The translations under genes and the position numbers were made by a program. From assembly GCF_016863175.1 (NCBI RefSeq), contig NZ_BOOJ01000021.1, positions 17,412 to 81,411 of the forward strand: DNA of 64,000 nucleotides. Direction: 5' to 3'. This document shows positions 8,435 through 17,430 of this stretch, piece after piece (the stretch's first letter is position 1; every line of letters begins with the position of its first letter). The stretch comes from Paraplanobispora siamensis (lineage in GTDB: Bacteria > Actinomycetota > Actinomycetes > Streptosporangiales > Streptosporangiaceae). The notes beneath the pieces are model-generated. The model saw nothing but the letters and a program-made list of their open reading frames with translations, had not been told where the DNA came from and searched no databases.

Positions 8435-9409
8435 ATGAGCACCGATGTCATCACCAGACGCGGGGAAACCCGGGGTCTCGTCCAGGCGTCCGGGGCGATG
8501 TTCCTGGTGGGCACCCTCGCCGGAGTCGCCGGCGCGATCCAGGACTATCCCCTGTACGGCGGGCAGGCGCTGCGCTATCTCCTGGCCTCGGCCGTCCTGC
8601 TGGCCGTGGCGCGCCTGTCCGGTCTGAGATTCGTACGGCTGACGCTCAAGGAGAGCGCCCTCCTGGTCGCGCTCTCCTTGACGGGGCTGGTCATCTTCAA
8701 CGTCTGCGTGATCGAGGCGACCCGGCACGGCGGCCCCGCCCTGGTCGGCACCGTGCTCGGCACCGTCCCGCTGGCGCTGGCCCTGCTGGACGGCCGCCCC
8801 TCGCCCCGGGTGATCGGGGCGGCGACCGTGGTGGTGGCCGGGGCGACGGTGGCCACCGGGCTGGGCAGCGGCGATCTGACCGGTCTGCTGTGGTCGCTGG
8901 GCGCGCTGGTCTGCGAGGTCTGCTTCTCGCTGCTGGCCCTTCCGCTGCTGCCCCGGCTGGGCGCGGTGCGGGTCTCGGCCTACTCGGCGGCGCTGGCCGT
9001 GCCGATGCTCGTGGTGATCGGCCTGGTGGCCGACGGCGCCGCGATGCTGCGTGTGCCGACCTTGGCCGAGGCCGCGGGCCTCGGCTACCAGTCGATCATC
9101 GTCACCACCGTGGCGTTCTTCCTGTGGTACGACGCGCTGCCCCGGCTCGGCCCCGGACGGGCGGGGCTGTTCGCCGGGCTGATCCCGGTGGGCGCGATCG
9201 CGACGGGGGCCGTACTCGGTCTCGGCGCCCCGTCGGCCGCCGACCTGGCCGGCGCCGCTCTGGTCGTCGCCGGCATCGTCATCGGCCTGCGGGTCTCCGG
9301 AACCCGCCAGGCGCCCCCGGGAGCGGACGGCGGCTCAGTGCCGCAGCGGTCCCGGCCCCCAGAACTTGTTCTCCTCGGCGACGCCCCGCAGCACGATCGC
9401 GAGGAGTGA
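8435..9409 (+). CDS. EamA/DMT-superfamily metabolite exporter
   Basis: A 324-residue integral membrane protein with about ten hydrophobic helices arranged as two EamA repeats (roughly residues 13-145 and 150-290). Typical sequences are ALRYLLASAVLLAVARL in the first half and AGLFAGLIPVGAIATGAVLG in the second. Substrate is unknown; amino acids or amine-containing metabolites are common for EamA genes paired with MocR regulators. There is no Shine-Dalgarno, and TAGCAT lies 7 nt before the ATG, so the mRNA may be leaderless. The hydrophilic C-terminal tail overlaps a convergent small gene by 75 nt. Confidence 0.85.
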   Translation: MSTDVITRRGETRGLVQASGAMFLVGTLAGVAGAIQDYPLYGGQALRYLLASAVLLAVARLSGLRFVRLTLKESALLVALSLTGLVIFNVCVIEATRHGGPALVGTVLGTVPLALALLDGRPSPRVIGAATVVVAGATVATGLGSGDLTGLLWSLGALVCEVCFSLLALPLLPRLGAVRVSAYSAALAVPMLVVIGLVADGAAMLRVPTLAEAAGLGYQSIIVTTVAFFLWYDALPRLGPGRAGLFAGLIPVGAIATGAVLGLGAPSAADLAGAALVVAGIVIGLRVSGTRQAPPGADGGSVPQRSRPPELVLLGDAPQHDREE

Positions 9410-9472
9410 TCCCCCGAGACCGACGCTGACGACCGCCCCGAGGACGTACATCACGATGTAACCGAATTCCAT
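9335..9472 (-). CDS. Small single-pass membrane protein (45 aa), unknown function
   Basis: A short gene encoding 45 residues. The N-terminus is MEFGYIVMYVLGAVVS, followed by a Gly/Leu/Ile-rich hydrophobic helix and a soluble end LRGVAEENKFWGPGPLRH. The start is supported by a strong GAGGAGGGAGG ribosome-binding site 5 nt upstream of the ATG at 9472. The 3' half overlaps the end of the convergent eamA gene. It is transcribed away from the class I fumarase gene, whose promoter region it shares. No family is recognised. Composition (one transmembrane helix, charged tail) and the SD make it a credible gene rather than chance. Confidence 0.65.
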   Translation of the reverse strand: MEFGYIVMYVLGAVVSVGLGGSLLAIVLRGVAEENKFWGPGPLRH

Positions 9473-9685
9473 GGCTCCTCCCTCCTCAAGCGGTGGATCG
9501 GCCTTCATGGATGACTTCGTCCGCCCGGGTCGCGAGGTTGCGTGCCCCGTCCGATGACAGCGTCAAGATTCGGCCCGGCAACCGCCTGCGGCGGGAGGCG
9601 GCGCCGCGGCCCTCCGGAGCGCCCTCCGGGAGGCCGTACCCTCTAGGGGACCGGAGAAGACCCCCGGCACGGAGGATCCGAGACG

Positions 9686-11338
9686 ATGCCCGAGTTCGAC
9701 TACACCGACCTGCTCCCGCTGGGACCGGATGAGACGCAGTACCGTCTGATCAGCAGCGAGGGGGTGCGCGTCGTCGAGGCCGCGGGCCGCAGGTTCCTGG
9801 AGGTCGAGCCCGAGGCGCTGCGCCTGCTCACCGAGACCGCGATCCACGACATCTCCCACTATCTCCGGTCCTCGCACCTCGCCCAGCTCCGGAAGATCAT
9901 CGACGACCCGGAGTCCAGCGGCAACGACCGCTTCGTCGCGCTCGACCTGCTGAAGAACGCCTCCATCTCGGCCGGCGGGGTGCTCCCGATGTGCCAGGAC
10001 ACCGGCACCGCGATCGTGATGGGCAAGCGCGGCCGGCACGTGCTCACCGACGGCGCCGACGCCGAGCACGTCTCGCGCGGCGTCTACGACGCCTACACCC
10101 GGCTCAACCTGCGCTACTCGCAGATGGCCCCGATCACCATGTGGGAGGAGAAGAACACCGGTTCCAACCTCCCCGCCCAGATCGAGCTGTACGCCGAGGA
10201 CCCGAACGGCCACCCCGACGAGTACAAGCTGCTGTTCATGGCCAAGGGCGGCGGCAGCGCCAACAAGTCGTTCCTGTACCAGGAGACCAAGGCCGTCCTC
10301 AACGAGAAGCGCATGCTGGCCTTCCTGGAGGAGAAGATCCGCTCCCTGGGCACCGCCGCCTGCCCGCCGTACCACCTGGCGATCGTCGTGGGCGGCACCT
10401 CCGCGGAGTACGCCCTGAAGACGGCCAAGTACGCCAGCGCCCGCTACCTGGACTCCATCCCCACCTCCGGTTCCCCCAGCGGCCACGGCTTCCGCGACCT
10501 CGAACTGGAGGCCAAGGTCTTCGAGCTCACCCAGAAGCTCGGCATCGGCGCCCAGTTCGGCGGCAAGTACTTCTGCCACGACGTCCGCGTCATCCGCCTG
10601 CCCCGGCACGGCGCCTCCTGCCCGGTGGCCGTCGCCGTCTCCTGCAGCGCCGACCGCCAGGCCCTGGCCAAGATCACCCCAGAGGGCGTCTTCCTGGAGC
10701 AGCTGGAGACCGACCCGGCGCGGTTCCTGCCGGAGACCACCGACGAGCACCTGTCGGACGACGTGGTGAAGATCGACCTCAACCGGCCGATGCAGGAGAT
10801 CCTCGCCGAGCTGACGAGGTACCCGGTCAAGACCCGCCTGTCGCTGACCGGCCCGCTGGTCGTGGCCCGCGACATCGCGCACGCCAAGATCGGCGAGCTG
10901 CTCGACGCGGGCGGCGAGATGCCGCAGTACATGAAGGACCACGCCGTCTACTACGCCGGCCCCGCCAAGACCCCCGAGGGCTACGCCTCCGGATCCTTCG
11001 GCCCCACCACCGCCGGCCGGATGGACTCCTACGTCGAGCGCTTCCAGGCCGCCGGCGGCTCCATGGTGATGCTCGCCAAGGGCAACCGGTCCAAGCAGGT
11101 CACCGAGGCCTGTCAGAAGTACGGCGGTTTCTACCTCGGCTCGATCGGCGGCCCGGCCGCCCGCCTGGCCCAGGACTGCATCAAGAAGGTCGAGGTCCTG
11201 GAATATCCGGAACTCGGCATGGAGGCCGTCTGGAAGATCGAGGTCGAGGATTTCCCGGCCTTCATCGTGGTCGACGACAAGGGCGACGACTTCTTCACCG
11301 ACACCACCGGCCCGGTCCTGACCATCGGCCGCCGCTGA
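9686..11338 (+). CDS. Class I fumarate hydratase (4Fe-4S)
   Basis: Oxygen-sensitive fumarase interconverting fumarate and malate in the TCA cycle. The 550-residue single-chain enzyme carries the N-terminal alpha-type domain with PMCQDTGT (Cys103, a cluster ligand), further conserved cysteines in [20 protein letters not shown], and a C-terminal beta domain ([32 protein letters not shown]). The ATG at 9686 has ACGGAGG 11 nt upstream. A second, iron-independent fumarase is encoded about 4 kb downstream at 15627. Followed by a hairpin terminator. Confidence 0.95.
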   Translation: MPEFDYTDLLPLGPDETQYRLISSEGVRVVEAAGRRFLEVEPEALRLLTETAIHDISHYLRSSHLAQLRKIIDDPESSGNDRFVALDLLKNASISAGGVLPMCQDTGTAIVMGKRGRHVLTDGADAEHVSRGVYDAYTRLNLRYSQMAPITMWEEKNTGSNLPAQIELYAEDPNGHPDEYKLLFMAKGGGSANKSFLYQETKAVLNEKRMLAFLEEKIRSLGTAACPPYHLAIVVGGTSAEYALKTAKYASARYLDSIPTSGSPSGHGFRDLELEAKVFELTQKLGIGAQFGGKYFCHDVRVIRLPRHGASCPVAVAVSCSADRQALAKITPEGVFLEQLETDPARFLPETTDEHLSDDVVKIDLNRPMQEILAELTRYPVKTRLSLTGPLVVARDIAHAKIGELLDAGGEMPQYMKDHAVYYAGPAKTPEGYASGSFGPTTAGRMDSYVERFQAAGGSMVMLAKGNRSKQVTEACQKYGGFYLGSIGGPAARLAQDCIKKVEVLEYPELGMEAVWKIEVEDFPAFIVVDDKGDDFFTDTTGPVLTIGRR

Positions 11339-11344
11339 CGGATG

Positions 11345-11385
11345 TCCGGGCCCGTGCAGGCCGTGAAACCGCCGCCGGGCCCGGA
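11345..11385 (+). terminator. Hairpin terminator after class I fumarase
   Basis: TCCGGGCCCG (11345-11354) and CGGGCCCGGA (11376-11385) form a perfect 10-bp stem around a 21-nt loop, starting 7 nt after the fumarase stop. There is no U-tract. Confidence 0.6.
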
Positions 11386-11501
11386 TGGATGTCACGGAGC
11401 GCCTCCTAACGAATACAAGACAGAAAATCTGACCGCATCAGGCAAGAAACTTCAGGCCTGTCTCTACTGGTCGCATTGCGCAAATAGGTAAGCTGCCCAA
11501 C

Positions 11502-12635
11502 ATGCGTGCGCCGTCCGGATACCTCCTTGCCGCGCGATATCGGCTTGTGGAGCCGGTCGGCCGTGGCGGCATGGGCACGGTCTGGCGGGCGCGCGACGAG
11601 CTGCTCGACCGCGAGGTCGCGGTCAAGGAGGTGCGCCTGCCCCTGGTCCTGGACGAGGACCTGCGGGCGGAGCTGTGCGCCAGGACCGAGCGCGAGGGAC
11701 GGGCCACCGCGATGGTCGCCCATCCCTCGGTGATCACCGTCTTCGACGTCGTCACCGAGGACGAGCGTCCCTGGATCGTGATGGAGCTGCTCAACGCCAG
11801 GTCCCTGGAGCAGCTCGTCCAGCAGGAGGGCCCGCTGCCGCCGCGCCGGGCGGCGGAGATCGGGCGGCAGGTCCTGGGCGCCCTGCGGGCCGTGCACGCC
11901 AAGGGGATCCTGCACCGCGACGTCAAGCCCAGCAACGTCCTGGTGACCGAGGACCGGGCGGTCCTGACCGACTTCGGGCTCGCCGCGCTCGAAGGCGACG
12001 CCTCGATCACCCAGGCCGGCATCGTGCTCGGCTCGGCGGGATACATCGCGCCCGAGCGGGTGCTGGGCGCCAAGGCGAGCCCCGCGGCCGACCTGTGGTC
12101 GCTCGGGGCGACCCTCTACACCGCCGTCGAGGGACGCGGCCTGCACGGACGCCGTACGGCCGCCGCCGCCCTGGCCGCGCTGACCAGCGGCGAGCCGATC
12201 CCGATGGAGAAGGCCGGACCGCTGGCCCCGGTGCTCCAGGGCCTGCTCGGCATCGACCCGGTCACCCGTCTCGACCCGGTCCGCGCCTCGCTGATGCTCT
12301 CCCGCGTGGCGGCCGGCGGGTCGGCCGAGGAGCCGCTCGCCCGCGCGGCGAGCAAGGCCGTGCGCAGCGCCGCGACGATCGCGCCCCCGTCTTTCCATCG
12401 CCGGCCCCAGCATCGGGGCCTGCACCGTGCGGGATCGACCCCCGGGCCCGTCCCGCTGCCGGTCGCGACGCCGGTTCCGATGCCGCGCGGGCACCGCCGG
12501 CCGGCGGAGGGGATGCACCGCAAGCCGCTGGATCCGTGGCCGACGCCGCGTCCTTTTGTGAGATTTATGTCACCTTTTATCCGCTTGGTGCTCCCGCGTC
12601 GCCTGTGGCCCAGGGAACTCCGCAAGCGTGGTTAA
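11502..12635 (+). CDS. Serine/threonine protein kinase, soluble (PknB-like kinase domain)
   Basis: Hanks-type kinase of 377 residues. The kinase domain spans about residues 12-270, with P-loop GRGGMGTVW, the VAVKEV lysine, HRDVKPSN catalytic loop, DFGLAAL and activation segment ending GYIAPER, so it should be active. After the domain comes about 100 residues rich in Pro, Arg and His with no clear membrane helix, ending in a basic tail. TAAGCT sits 7 nt before the ATG and no SD is visible, suggesting a leaderless mRNA. It is a tandem paralogue of the next gene. Substrates are unknown. Confidence 0.9.
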   Translation: MRAPSGYLLAARYRLVEPVGRGGMGTVWRARDELLDREVAVKEVRLPLVLDEDLRAELCARTEREGRATAMVAHPSVITVFDVVTEDERPWIVMELLNARSLEQLVQQEGPLPPRRAAEIGRQVLGALRAVHAKGILHRDVKPSNVLVTEDRAVLTDFGLAALEGDASITQAGIVLGSAGYIAPERVLGAKASPAADLWSLGATLYTAVEGRGLHGRRTAAAALAALTSGEPIPMEKAGPLAPVLQGLLGIDPVTRLDPVRASLMLSRVAAGGSAEEPLARAASKAVRSAATIAPPSFHRRPQHRGLHRAGSTPGPVPLPVATPVPMPRGHRRPAEGMHRKPLDPWPTPRPFVRFMSPFIRLVLPRRLWPRELRKRG

Positions 12636-12670
12636 AGCGTTCATCAAGCTGCAATCGCTATCTTCTACTC

Positions 12671-15535
12671 ATGCCGGAACAGCAGACGCGCGTGCTCGCT
12701 GACCGCTACGAGCTGATCACACCGCTCGGCCGAGGGACGATGGGCACCGTTTGGCGGGCTCACGACCGTTCCCTCGGCAGGGACGTGGCGATCAAGGAGA
12801 TCCGTCAGGAGCCCGGGCTCAGCGAGGCACAACGCGCCGAACTACGGGAGCGCATGATCCGCGAGGGTCGTACGGCTGCCCGCATCAGCCACCCATCAGT
12901 CGCCACCGTCCACGACGCCATCATCGAGGACGGCAGCCCGTGGATCATCATGGAGCTGGTGCAGGCGCGCTCCCTCGAGCAGGTGATCGAGGAGGAGGGA
13001 CCGCTCCCGCCCCGTCTTGTCGCCGAGATCGGCGCGGACCTGCTGGGGGCGCTGCGCGCCGCCCACGCCCAGGGGATCCTGCACCGCGACGTCAAGCCCG
13101 GCAACGTGCTGATCACCGAGAGCGGCCGGGTGGTGCTGACCGACTTCGGCATCGCCAAGGCCGAAGGCGACACGAGCCTCACCCAGACCGGCATGGTGAT
13201 CGGCTCGCCCGGCTACACCGCTCCCGAGCGGGCCCGCGGAGAGCACACCGGGCCCGAGTCCGACCTGTGGTCGCTCGGGGCCACGCTGTACTTCGCGGTC
13301 GAGGGCCGCCCGGCCTACGAACGCTCCTCGGTGGCCGAGACGCTGGCCGCGCTGATGACCGAGAGCGTCGACCCGCCGGTCCAGGCGGGCCCGCTGCGCC
13401 CGGTCCTGGAGCTGCTGCTGGAGAAGGACCACACGGCACGCCTGACCGCCGGCCAGGCGGCCGTCATGCTCCGCGCCGTGGCCGACACCCCCTCCACCGA
13501 GGCGGTGTCCCTGGAGCTCGACGACAAGTCCGCCGCCAAGGGCGCCCGGCAGCCGGGCAGCGCAGGCGCGAAGGGCGCGGCGGCTGCCGCCCCGGCGACC
13601 GGGGACGCGGAGTCCGGCACCGCGGAAGAGACCGCCCGGGACGAGGCGGAGGCCGCCGAGGAGGCCGGAACCGGCCCCGTGCAGGTCATGGCCGCGGACA
13701 CCGGCGCCGAGGACGGCACGGACGTCTCAGCCGCCTCCCAGGCCGCCGGGGACGCGGGCGGAACCGGTGCGCCGGACGACGAGACCGGGCCCGCGAAGGC
13801 GGAGGCCCAGAGTGTGAAGGCGGAGGCCGGGGCCGACAGCGAGGCCGGGCCGACGACCGAGGGCGTGAACCCTGGAGCCGACGACGGGACCGGTCCGGCG
13901 AGCGTCGAGGCGGAGAGCGCGGAGGCCGGATCGACGACGGCCCAGGGCGCGAAGGCGGAAGCCGGAGCCGAGAACGTGAAGGCCGGGACCGGCAGCGGGA
14001 CCGGGCCGACGACGGCCGAGAGCGCGAAGCCCGGAGCCGGGGCCGAGGGCCCGGAGGCCGTGGCCGACAGCGAGGCCGGGCCGGCGGTCGAGAGCGCGAA
14101 GGCCGGGGCCGACAGCGGGGCCGGGTCCGTGCAGGCGGGAACCGAGGCGGGGCCGGCGGCGGGGGACGAAGAGGAGTTCGACGCCGACCGCACCATGATC
14201 GTCATCCGGCCCAAGAACGGCCTGCGCCTGCCCGGGACCGGTGAGACCCCCGCGGCGGCCCCCGTACCCCCCGCTCCCCCGGCCAGGCCCAGGCCCCGGC
14301 CGGACGTGACCTCCGACCTCGGGGTCCCGGTCGCCGGGAAGCCGAGGACGCAGGCCGCCGCCGAGGCCGCCGAGGCCGCGGAGCGCGGGACCCCGGAGCC
14401 GCCGCCGATCGACGACTCCTCCCCGACGCCGCCGCACGGCTTCCCCGTCGTGTCCAAGCTGGGCACGCCGGTGGCCGGAAAGCCGGCCGGTCCGGGTGGT
14501 CCGGCGGGCTCCTCCTCCGACGACGAGTCGACGGCCGTCGGGATGCTGCCCGGCGCCGGCCGTCCCGGCGGGCCCGCGGGCCCGGGTGGTCCGGGGTCTT
14601 CGGGCATGACCGGCGGGCCGGGCGGGTTCCCCGCGCCGGGTCCGGGAGGTCCGGGTGGTCCGGGCATGCAGGGTCCGGGCATGCAGGGTCCGGGCATGCA
14701 GGGTCCGGGCGGGCCGGGTCCCCAGGAGGGCTGGCAGCCGTTCCCGCCGGGATCGGGGCCGGGACCCTCCAACGGCAACCACCAGCCCTCCGGGCTGGGC
14801 ACCGACCTGTTCGCCATCGCGGGATCGCAGGGCGGGCCGGTCGCGCCGAACGCCAAGCCCCCGGGCGGGAAGATCGGCACGCTCGTCCTCATCGGGGTGG
14901 CGGCCGTCTCCATGGTGATCATCATGATCCTGGTGGTCGCGGCCTTCGCCGAGACCGGCGCGGGCGACCCCACCGCGGCGAACCTGTCGGCCGGCACGTC
15001 CGCGACCTCGCAGTCCGGCACCGGCGGGGACGCCGCGCCCGCGGCGTCCCCGGACTCCTCGCTCTCGGCGGACCTGCGGCGGTACGAGGACGCCAAGGGG
15101 TTCAGCATCGACCCGCCGGCCCCGCTGCGGGCGAGCACCCGGGGGGACAACGTCGTCTTCAAGAGTGAGGACGACACCCGCTACCTGCGGGTCAACACCT
15201 CCGCGCACGCCTCCGAGAACGTCAGGGCGAGCGTCAAGGCGGCCCAGAACGCAGCGGTCAGGGCCCGGACCTACCCCGGCTACCGGCTGGTCGGGGTCAC
15301 CGAGGTCGAGCCCGAGCCGTACGCCGGGGCGAACGCCGCCGACTGGGAGTTCACCTACGTCGCCGGCGGCGAGACCATCCACGTGCTGGCCCGCTTCGTG
15401 AACCAGCCGGGCAAGAACGACTACGCCATCTACTGGGCGGTCCCGGCGGCCTCCTGGGACGAGCAGGCGGGGATGCGCGAAGCCGTGCTCGCCTCCTTCC
15501 GGCCCGCCGGGCAGAAGGCCTCCGGCGGCTCCTGA
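12671..15535 (+). CDS. Transmembrane serine/threonine protein kinase with repetitive Ala/Gly/Glu linker
   Basis: A 954-residue receptor-type kinase. The kinase domain (about 12-270) has GRGTMGTVW, VAIKEI, HRDVKPGN, DFGIAKA and GYTAPER, all intact. A linker of about 450 residues follows, first Ala/Glu/Gly/Thr repeats (about 280-500), then Pro/Gly-rich, including three perfect GMQGP units encoded by a 15-bp repeat at 14661-14705. One membrane helix (about 736-760) precedes an extracellular domain of about 150 residues (800-950) with no PASTA repeats. TATCTT lies 6 nt before the ATG and there is no SD. The extracellular domain is probably the sensor, with ligand unknown. Confidence 0.9.
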   Translation: MPEQQTRVLADRYELITPLGRGTMGTVWRAHDRSLGRDVAIKEIRQEPGLSEAQRAELRERMIREGRTAARISHPSVATVHDAIIEDGSPWIIMELVQARSLEQVIEEEGPLPPRLVAEIGADLLGALRAAHAQGILHRDVKPGNVLITESGRVVLTDFGIAKAEGDTSLTQTGMVIGSPGYTAPERARGEHTGPESDLWSLGATLYFAVEGRPAYERSSVAETLAALMTESVDPPVQAGPLRPVLELLLEKDHTARLTAGQAAVMLRAVADTPSTEAVSLELDDKSAAKGARQPGSAGAKGAAAAAPATGDAESGTAEETARDEAEAAEEAGTGPVQVMAADTGAEDGTDVSAASQAAGDAGGTGAPDDETGPAKAEAQSVKAEAGADSEAGPTTEGVNPGADDGTGPASVEAESAEAGSTTAQGAKAEAGAENVKAGTGSGTGPTTAESAKPGAGAEGPEAVADSEAGPAVESAKAGADSGAGSVQAGTEAGPAAGDEEEFDADRTMIVIRPKNGLRLPGTGETPAAAPVPPAPPARPRPRPDVTSDLGVPVAGKPRTQAAAEAAEAAERGTPEPPPIDDSSPTPPHGFPVVSKLGTPVAGKPAGPGGPAGSSSDDESTAVGMLPGAGRPGGPAGPGGPGSSGMTGGPGGFPAPGPGGPGGPGMQGPGMQGPGMQGPGGPGPQEGWQPFPPGSGPGPSNGNHQPSGLGTDLFAIAGSQGGPVAPNAKPPGGKIGTLVLIGVAAVSMVIIMILVVAAFAETGAGDPTAANLSAGTSATSQSGTGGDAAPAASPDSSLSADLRRYEDAKGFSIDPPAPLRASTRGDNVVFKSEDDTRYLRVNTSAHASENVRASVKAAQNAAVRARTYPGYRLVGVTEVEPEPYAGANAADWEFTYVAGGETIHVLARFVNQPGKNDYAIYWAVPAASWDEQAGMREAVLASFRPAGQKASGGS
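14661..14705 (+). repeat. Three perfect 15-bp tandem repeats inside the kinase gene
   Basis: Unit CGGGCATGCAGGGTC, three copies, in frame, encoding Gly-Met-Gln-Gly-Pro repeats in the Pro/Gly-rich juxtamembrane linker. Copy number could vary by slippage. Confidence 0.85.
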
Positions 15536-15557
15536 GCGCCGCCCGCGGAACACCTCC

Positions 15558-15589
15558 CGGTGGTGCCGGTGACGACACCGGCACCACCG
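15558..15589 (+). terminator. Strong hairpin terminator after the membrane kinase gene
   Basis: CGGTGGTGCCGGTG and CACCGGCACCACCG form a perfect 14-bp stem with a 4-nt loop (ACGA), 22 nt after the kinase stop. Confidence 0.8.
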
Positions 15590-15626
15590 AACGGTGGGCT
15601 TATGCCCCGGGTTGCAGACTGGGGCC

Positions 15627-17018
15627 ATGAGTGAGTATCGGATCGAACATGACTCGATGGGCGACGTGCGCGTCCCGGCGAGCGCCAAGTGGCGGGCCCA
15701 GACCCAGCGGGCGGTGGAGAACTTCCCGATCTCGGGCCGCGGCCTGGAGAGCCCGCACATCGCCGCCCTCGGCCTGATCAAGGCCATCGCCGCCGAGGTC
15801 AACGCCGAACTCGGCGTGCTCGACAAGGAACTGGCCCAGGCCATCGCCGAGGCGGCCACCGACGTCGCGGAGAACGAGTGGGACAGCGAGTTCCCGATCG
15901 ACGTCTTCCAGACCGGCTCGGGGACCTCGTCCAACATGAACACCAACGAAGTGATCGCCACCATCGCCGAGGAGCGGCTGGGCCGCCCGGTGCACCCGAA
16001 CGATCACGTCAACGCCTCCCAGTCGTCCAACGACGTGTTCCCCACCTCCATCCACGTGGCCGCCATGACCGAGGTGACCTATCACCTCATCCCCTCGCTG
16101 AAGCACCTGGCCACCGCGCTGCGCGCCAAGGCCGCGGAGTTCTCCGAGGTCGTCAAGGCGGGCCGTACGCACCTGATGGACGCCACCCCGGTCACGCTCG
16201 GGCAGGAGTTCGGCGGCTACGCCACCCAGATCGACAACGCCGTCGCCCGGGTGCGGAGCGCGCTGCCCCGCCTGGCCGAGCTCCCGCTGGGCGGGACCGC
16301 GGTCGGCACGGGCGTCAACACCCCGCCGGGCTTCGCGCCGAAGGTCATCGACAAGCTCCGCGAGGCCACCGGGCTCCCGTTCGTCGAGGCCCCCGACCAC
16401 TTCGAGGCCCAGGGCGCCCGGGACGCGGTGGTGGAGCTCTCCGGCCAGCTCAGGACCGTCGCGGTCTCCCTCAACAAGATCGCAAACGACCTCCGCTGGA
16501 TGGGCTCGGGCCCGCGCGCCGGGCTCGGCGAGATCAACCTGCCCGACCTGCAGCCCGGCTCCTCGATCATGCCCGGCAAGGTCAACCCGGTCATCCCCGA
16601 GGCCGTGTGCATGGTCGCCGCCCAGGTCGTCGGGAACGACGCCGCCATCGCCTTCGCCGGGGCCTCGGGCACCTTCGAGCTCAACGTGGCCCTGCCGGTC
16701 ATGGCGCGCAACGTCCTGGAGTCTGTACGGCTGCTCGCCAACGTCTCCCGGCTGCTGGCCGACCGCTGCGTGCAGGGCATCACGGCCAACGCCGGACGCC
16801 TGCGGGAGTACGCCGAGTCGTCGCCGTCCATCGTCACCCCGCTCAACCGCCACGTCGGCTACGAGGAGGCCGCGAAGATCGCCAAGCAGGCGCTGGAGGA
16901 GCGCAAGACCATCCGCCAGGTCGTCATCGAGCGCGGCCACGTCGCCAACGGCACCCTCACCGAGGAGCAGCTCGACTCCCTGCTCGACGTCCTGTCCATG
17001 ACCCGACCGCCGTCGTAG
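15627..17018 (+). CDS. fumC: Class II fumarate hydratase FumC
   Basis: Iron-independent fumarase, a homotetramer of the aspartase/fumarase superfamily. The 463-residue sequence has [13 protein letters not shown] near residue 96, the [10 protein letters not shown] substrate motif, [14 protein letters not shown], and the superfamily signature [11 protein letters not shown] around residue 317. An ATG-containing extension to 15594 is rejected. The ATG at 15627 lies 6 nt after CAGACT, and GGGG gives only a poor SD. It duplicates the activity encoded at 9686; organisms with both often use FumC under iron limitation or oxidative stress (family knowledge, not shown here). Confidence 0.95.
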   Translation: MSEYRIEHDSMGDVRVPASAKWRAQTQRAVENFPISGRGLESPHIAALGLIKAIAAEVNAELGVLDKELAQAIAEAATDVAENEWDSEFPIDVFQTGSGTSSNMNTNEVIATIAEERLGRPVHPNDHVNASQSSNDVFPTSIHVAAMTEVTYHLIPSLKHLATALRAKAAEFSEVVKAGRTHLMDATPVTLGQEFGGYATQIDNAVARVRSALPRLAELPLGGTAVGTGVNTPPGFAPKVIDKLREATGLPFVEAPDHFEAQGARDAVVELSGQLRTVAVSLNKIANDLRWMGSGPRAGLGEINLPDLQPGSSIMPGKVNPVIPEAVCMVAAQVVGNDAAIAFAGASGTFELNVALPVMARNVLESVRLLANVSRLLADRCVQGITANAGRLREYAESSPSIVTPLNRHVGYEEAAKIAKQALEERKTIRQVVIERGHVANGTLTEEQLDSLLDVLSMTRPPS

Positions 17019-17043
17019 ATCGACTGCCTGGCAGACTCGCCCC

Positions 17044-17430
17044 ATGACGCAGATCAAGTTCTACGGCCGCCGTGACGTCTGGGCCCCGCTGCGGCAGGAG
17101 CTGTCCGACGTCGTGCACGAGTGCGTGGTCGAGGTGTGGAAGCTCCCGCCGGACAAGCGGTTCCACCGCTTCCTGCTGCTGGACGCCGACGACCTGCTCT
17201 GCCCGCAGCGGAGCGAGCGCTATCTGATCGTGGAGATCGTCTGTTTCACCGGCCGTTCGGACGAGGCCAAGCGCGAGCTGATCCGGGCCCTGTTCGCCCG
17301 GACGAGGGAGGCGCTCGGCCTCGCCCCGGAGGACCTGGAGATCGTCATCCTGGAGGCGCCCCAGGTGAACTGGGGCATCCGGGGCGTCCCCGGCGACGAG
17401 CTGGCACTGACCTATCCGGTCACCGTCTGA
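17044..17430 (+). CDS. Tautomerase family protein
   Basis: A 128-residue protein resembling the longer tautomerase-like family (Tautomerase_2 type), with SERYLIVEIVCFTGRSDEAKRELIRALF as the recognisable core. Residue 2 is Thr and no proline follows the initiator, so the classical catalytic Pro1 of 4-oxalocrotonate tautomerases is absent from the terminus; activity is uncertain. It follows fumC by 25 nt and may be cotranscribed, though CAGACT lies 6 nt before the ATG. The 3' end overlaps the convergent mca paralogue by 19 nt. Confidence 0.72.
   Translation: MTQIKFYGRRDVWAPLRQELSDVVHECVVEVWKLPPDKRFHRFLLLDADDLLCPQRSERYLIVEIVCFTGRSDEAKRELIRALFARTREALGLAPEDLEIVILEAPQVNWGIRGVPGDELALTYPVTV

Noticed and set aside
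13727..15964. Long minus-strand open frames opposite the membrane kinase and fumC
   Set aside because: They are reading-frame shadows of very GC-rich codons: Arg/Gly/Ala/Pro-rich translation, no SD and no domain.
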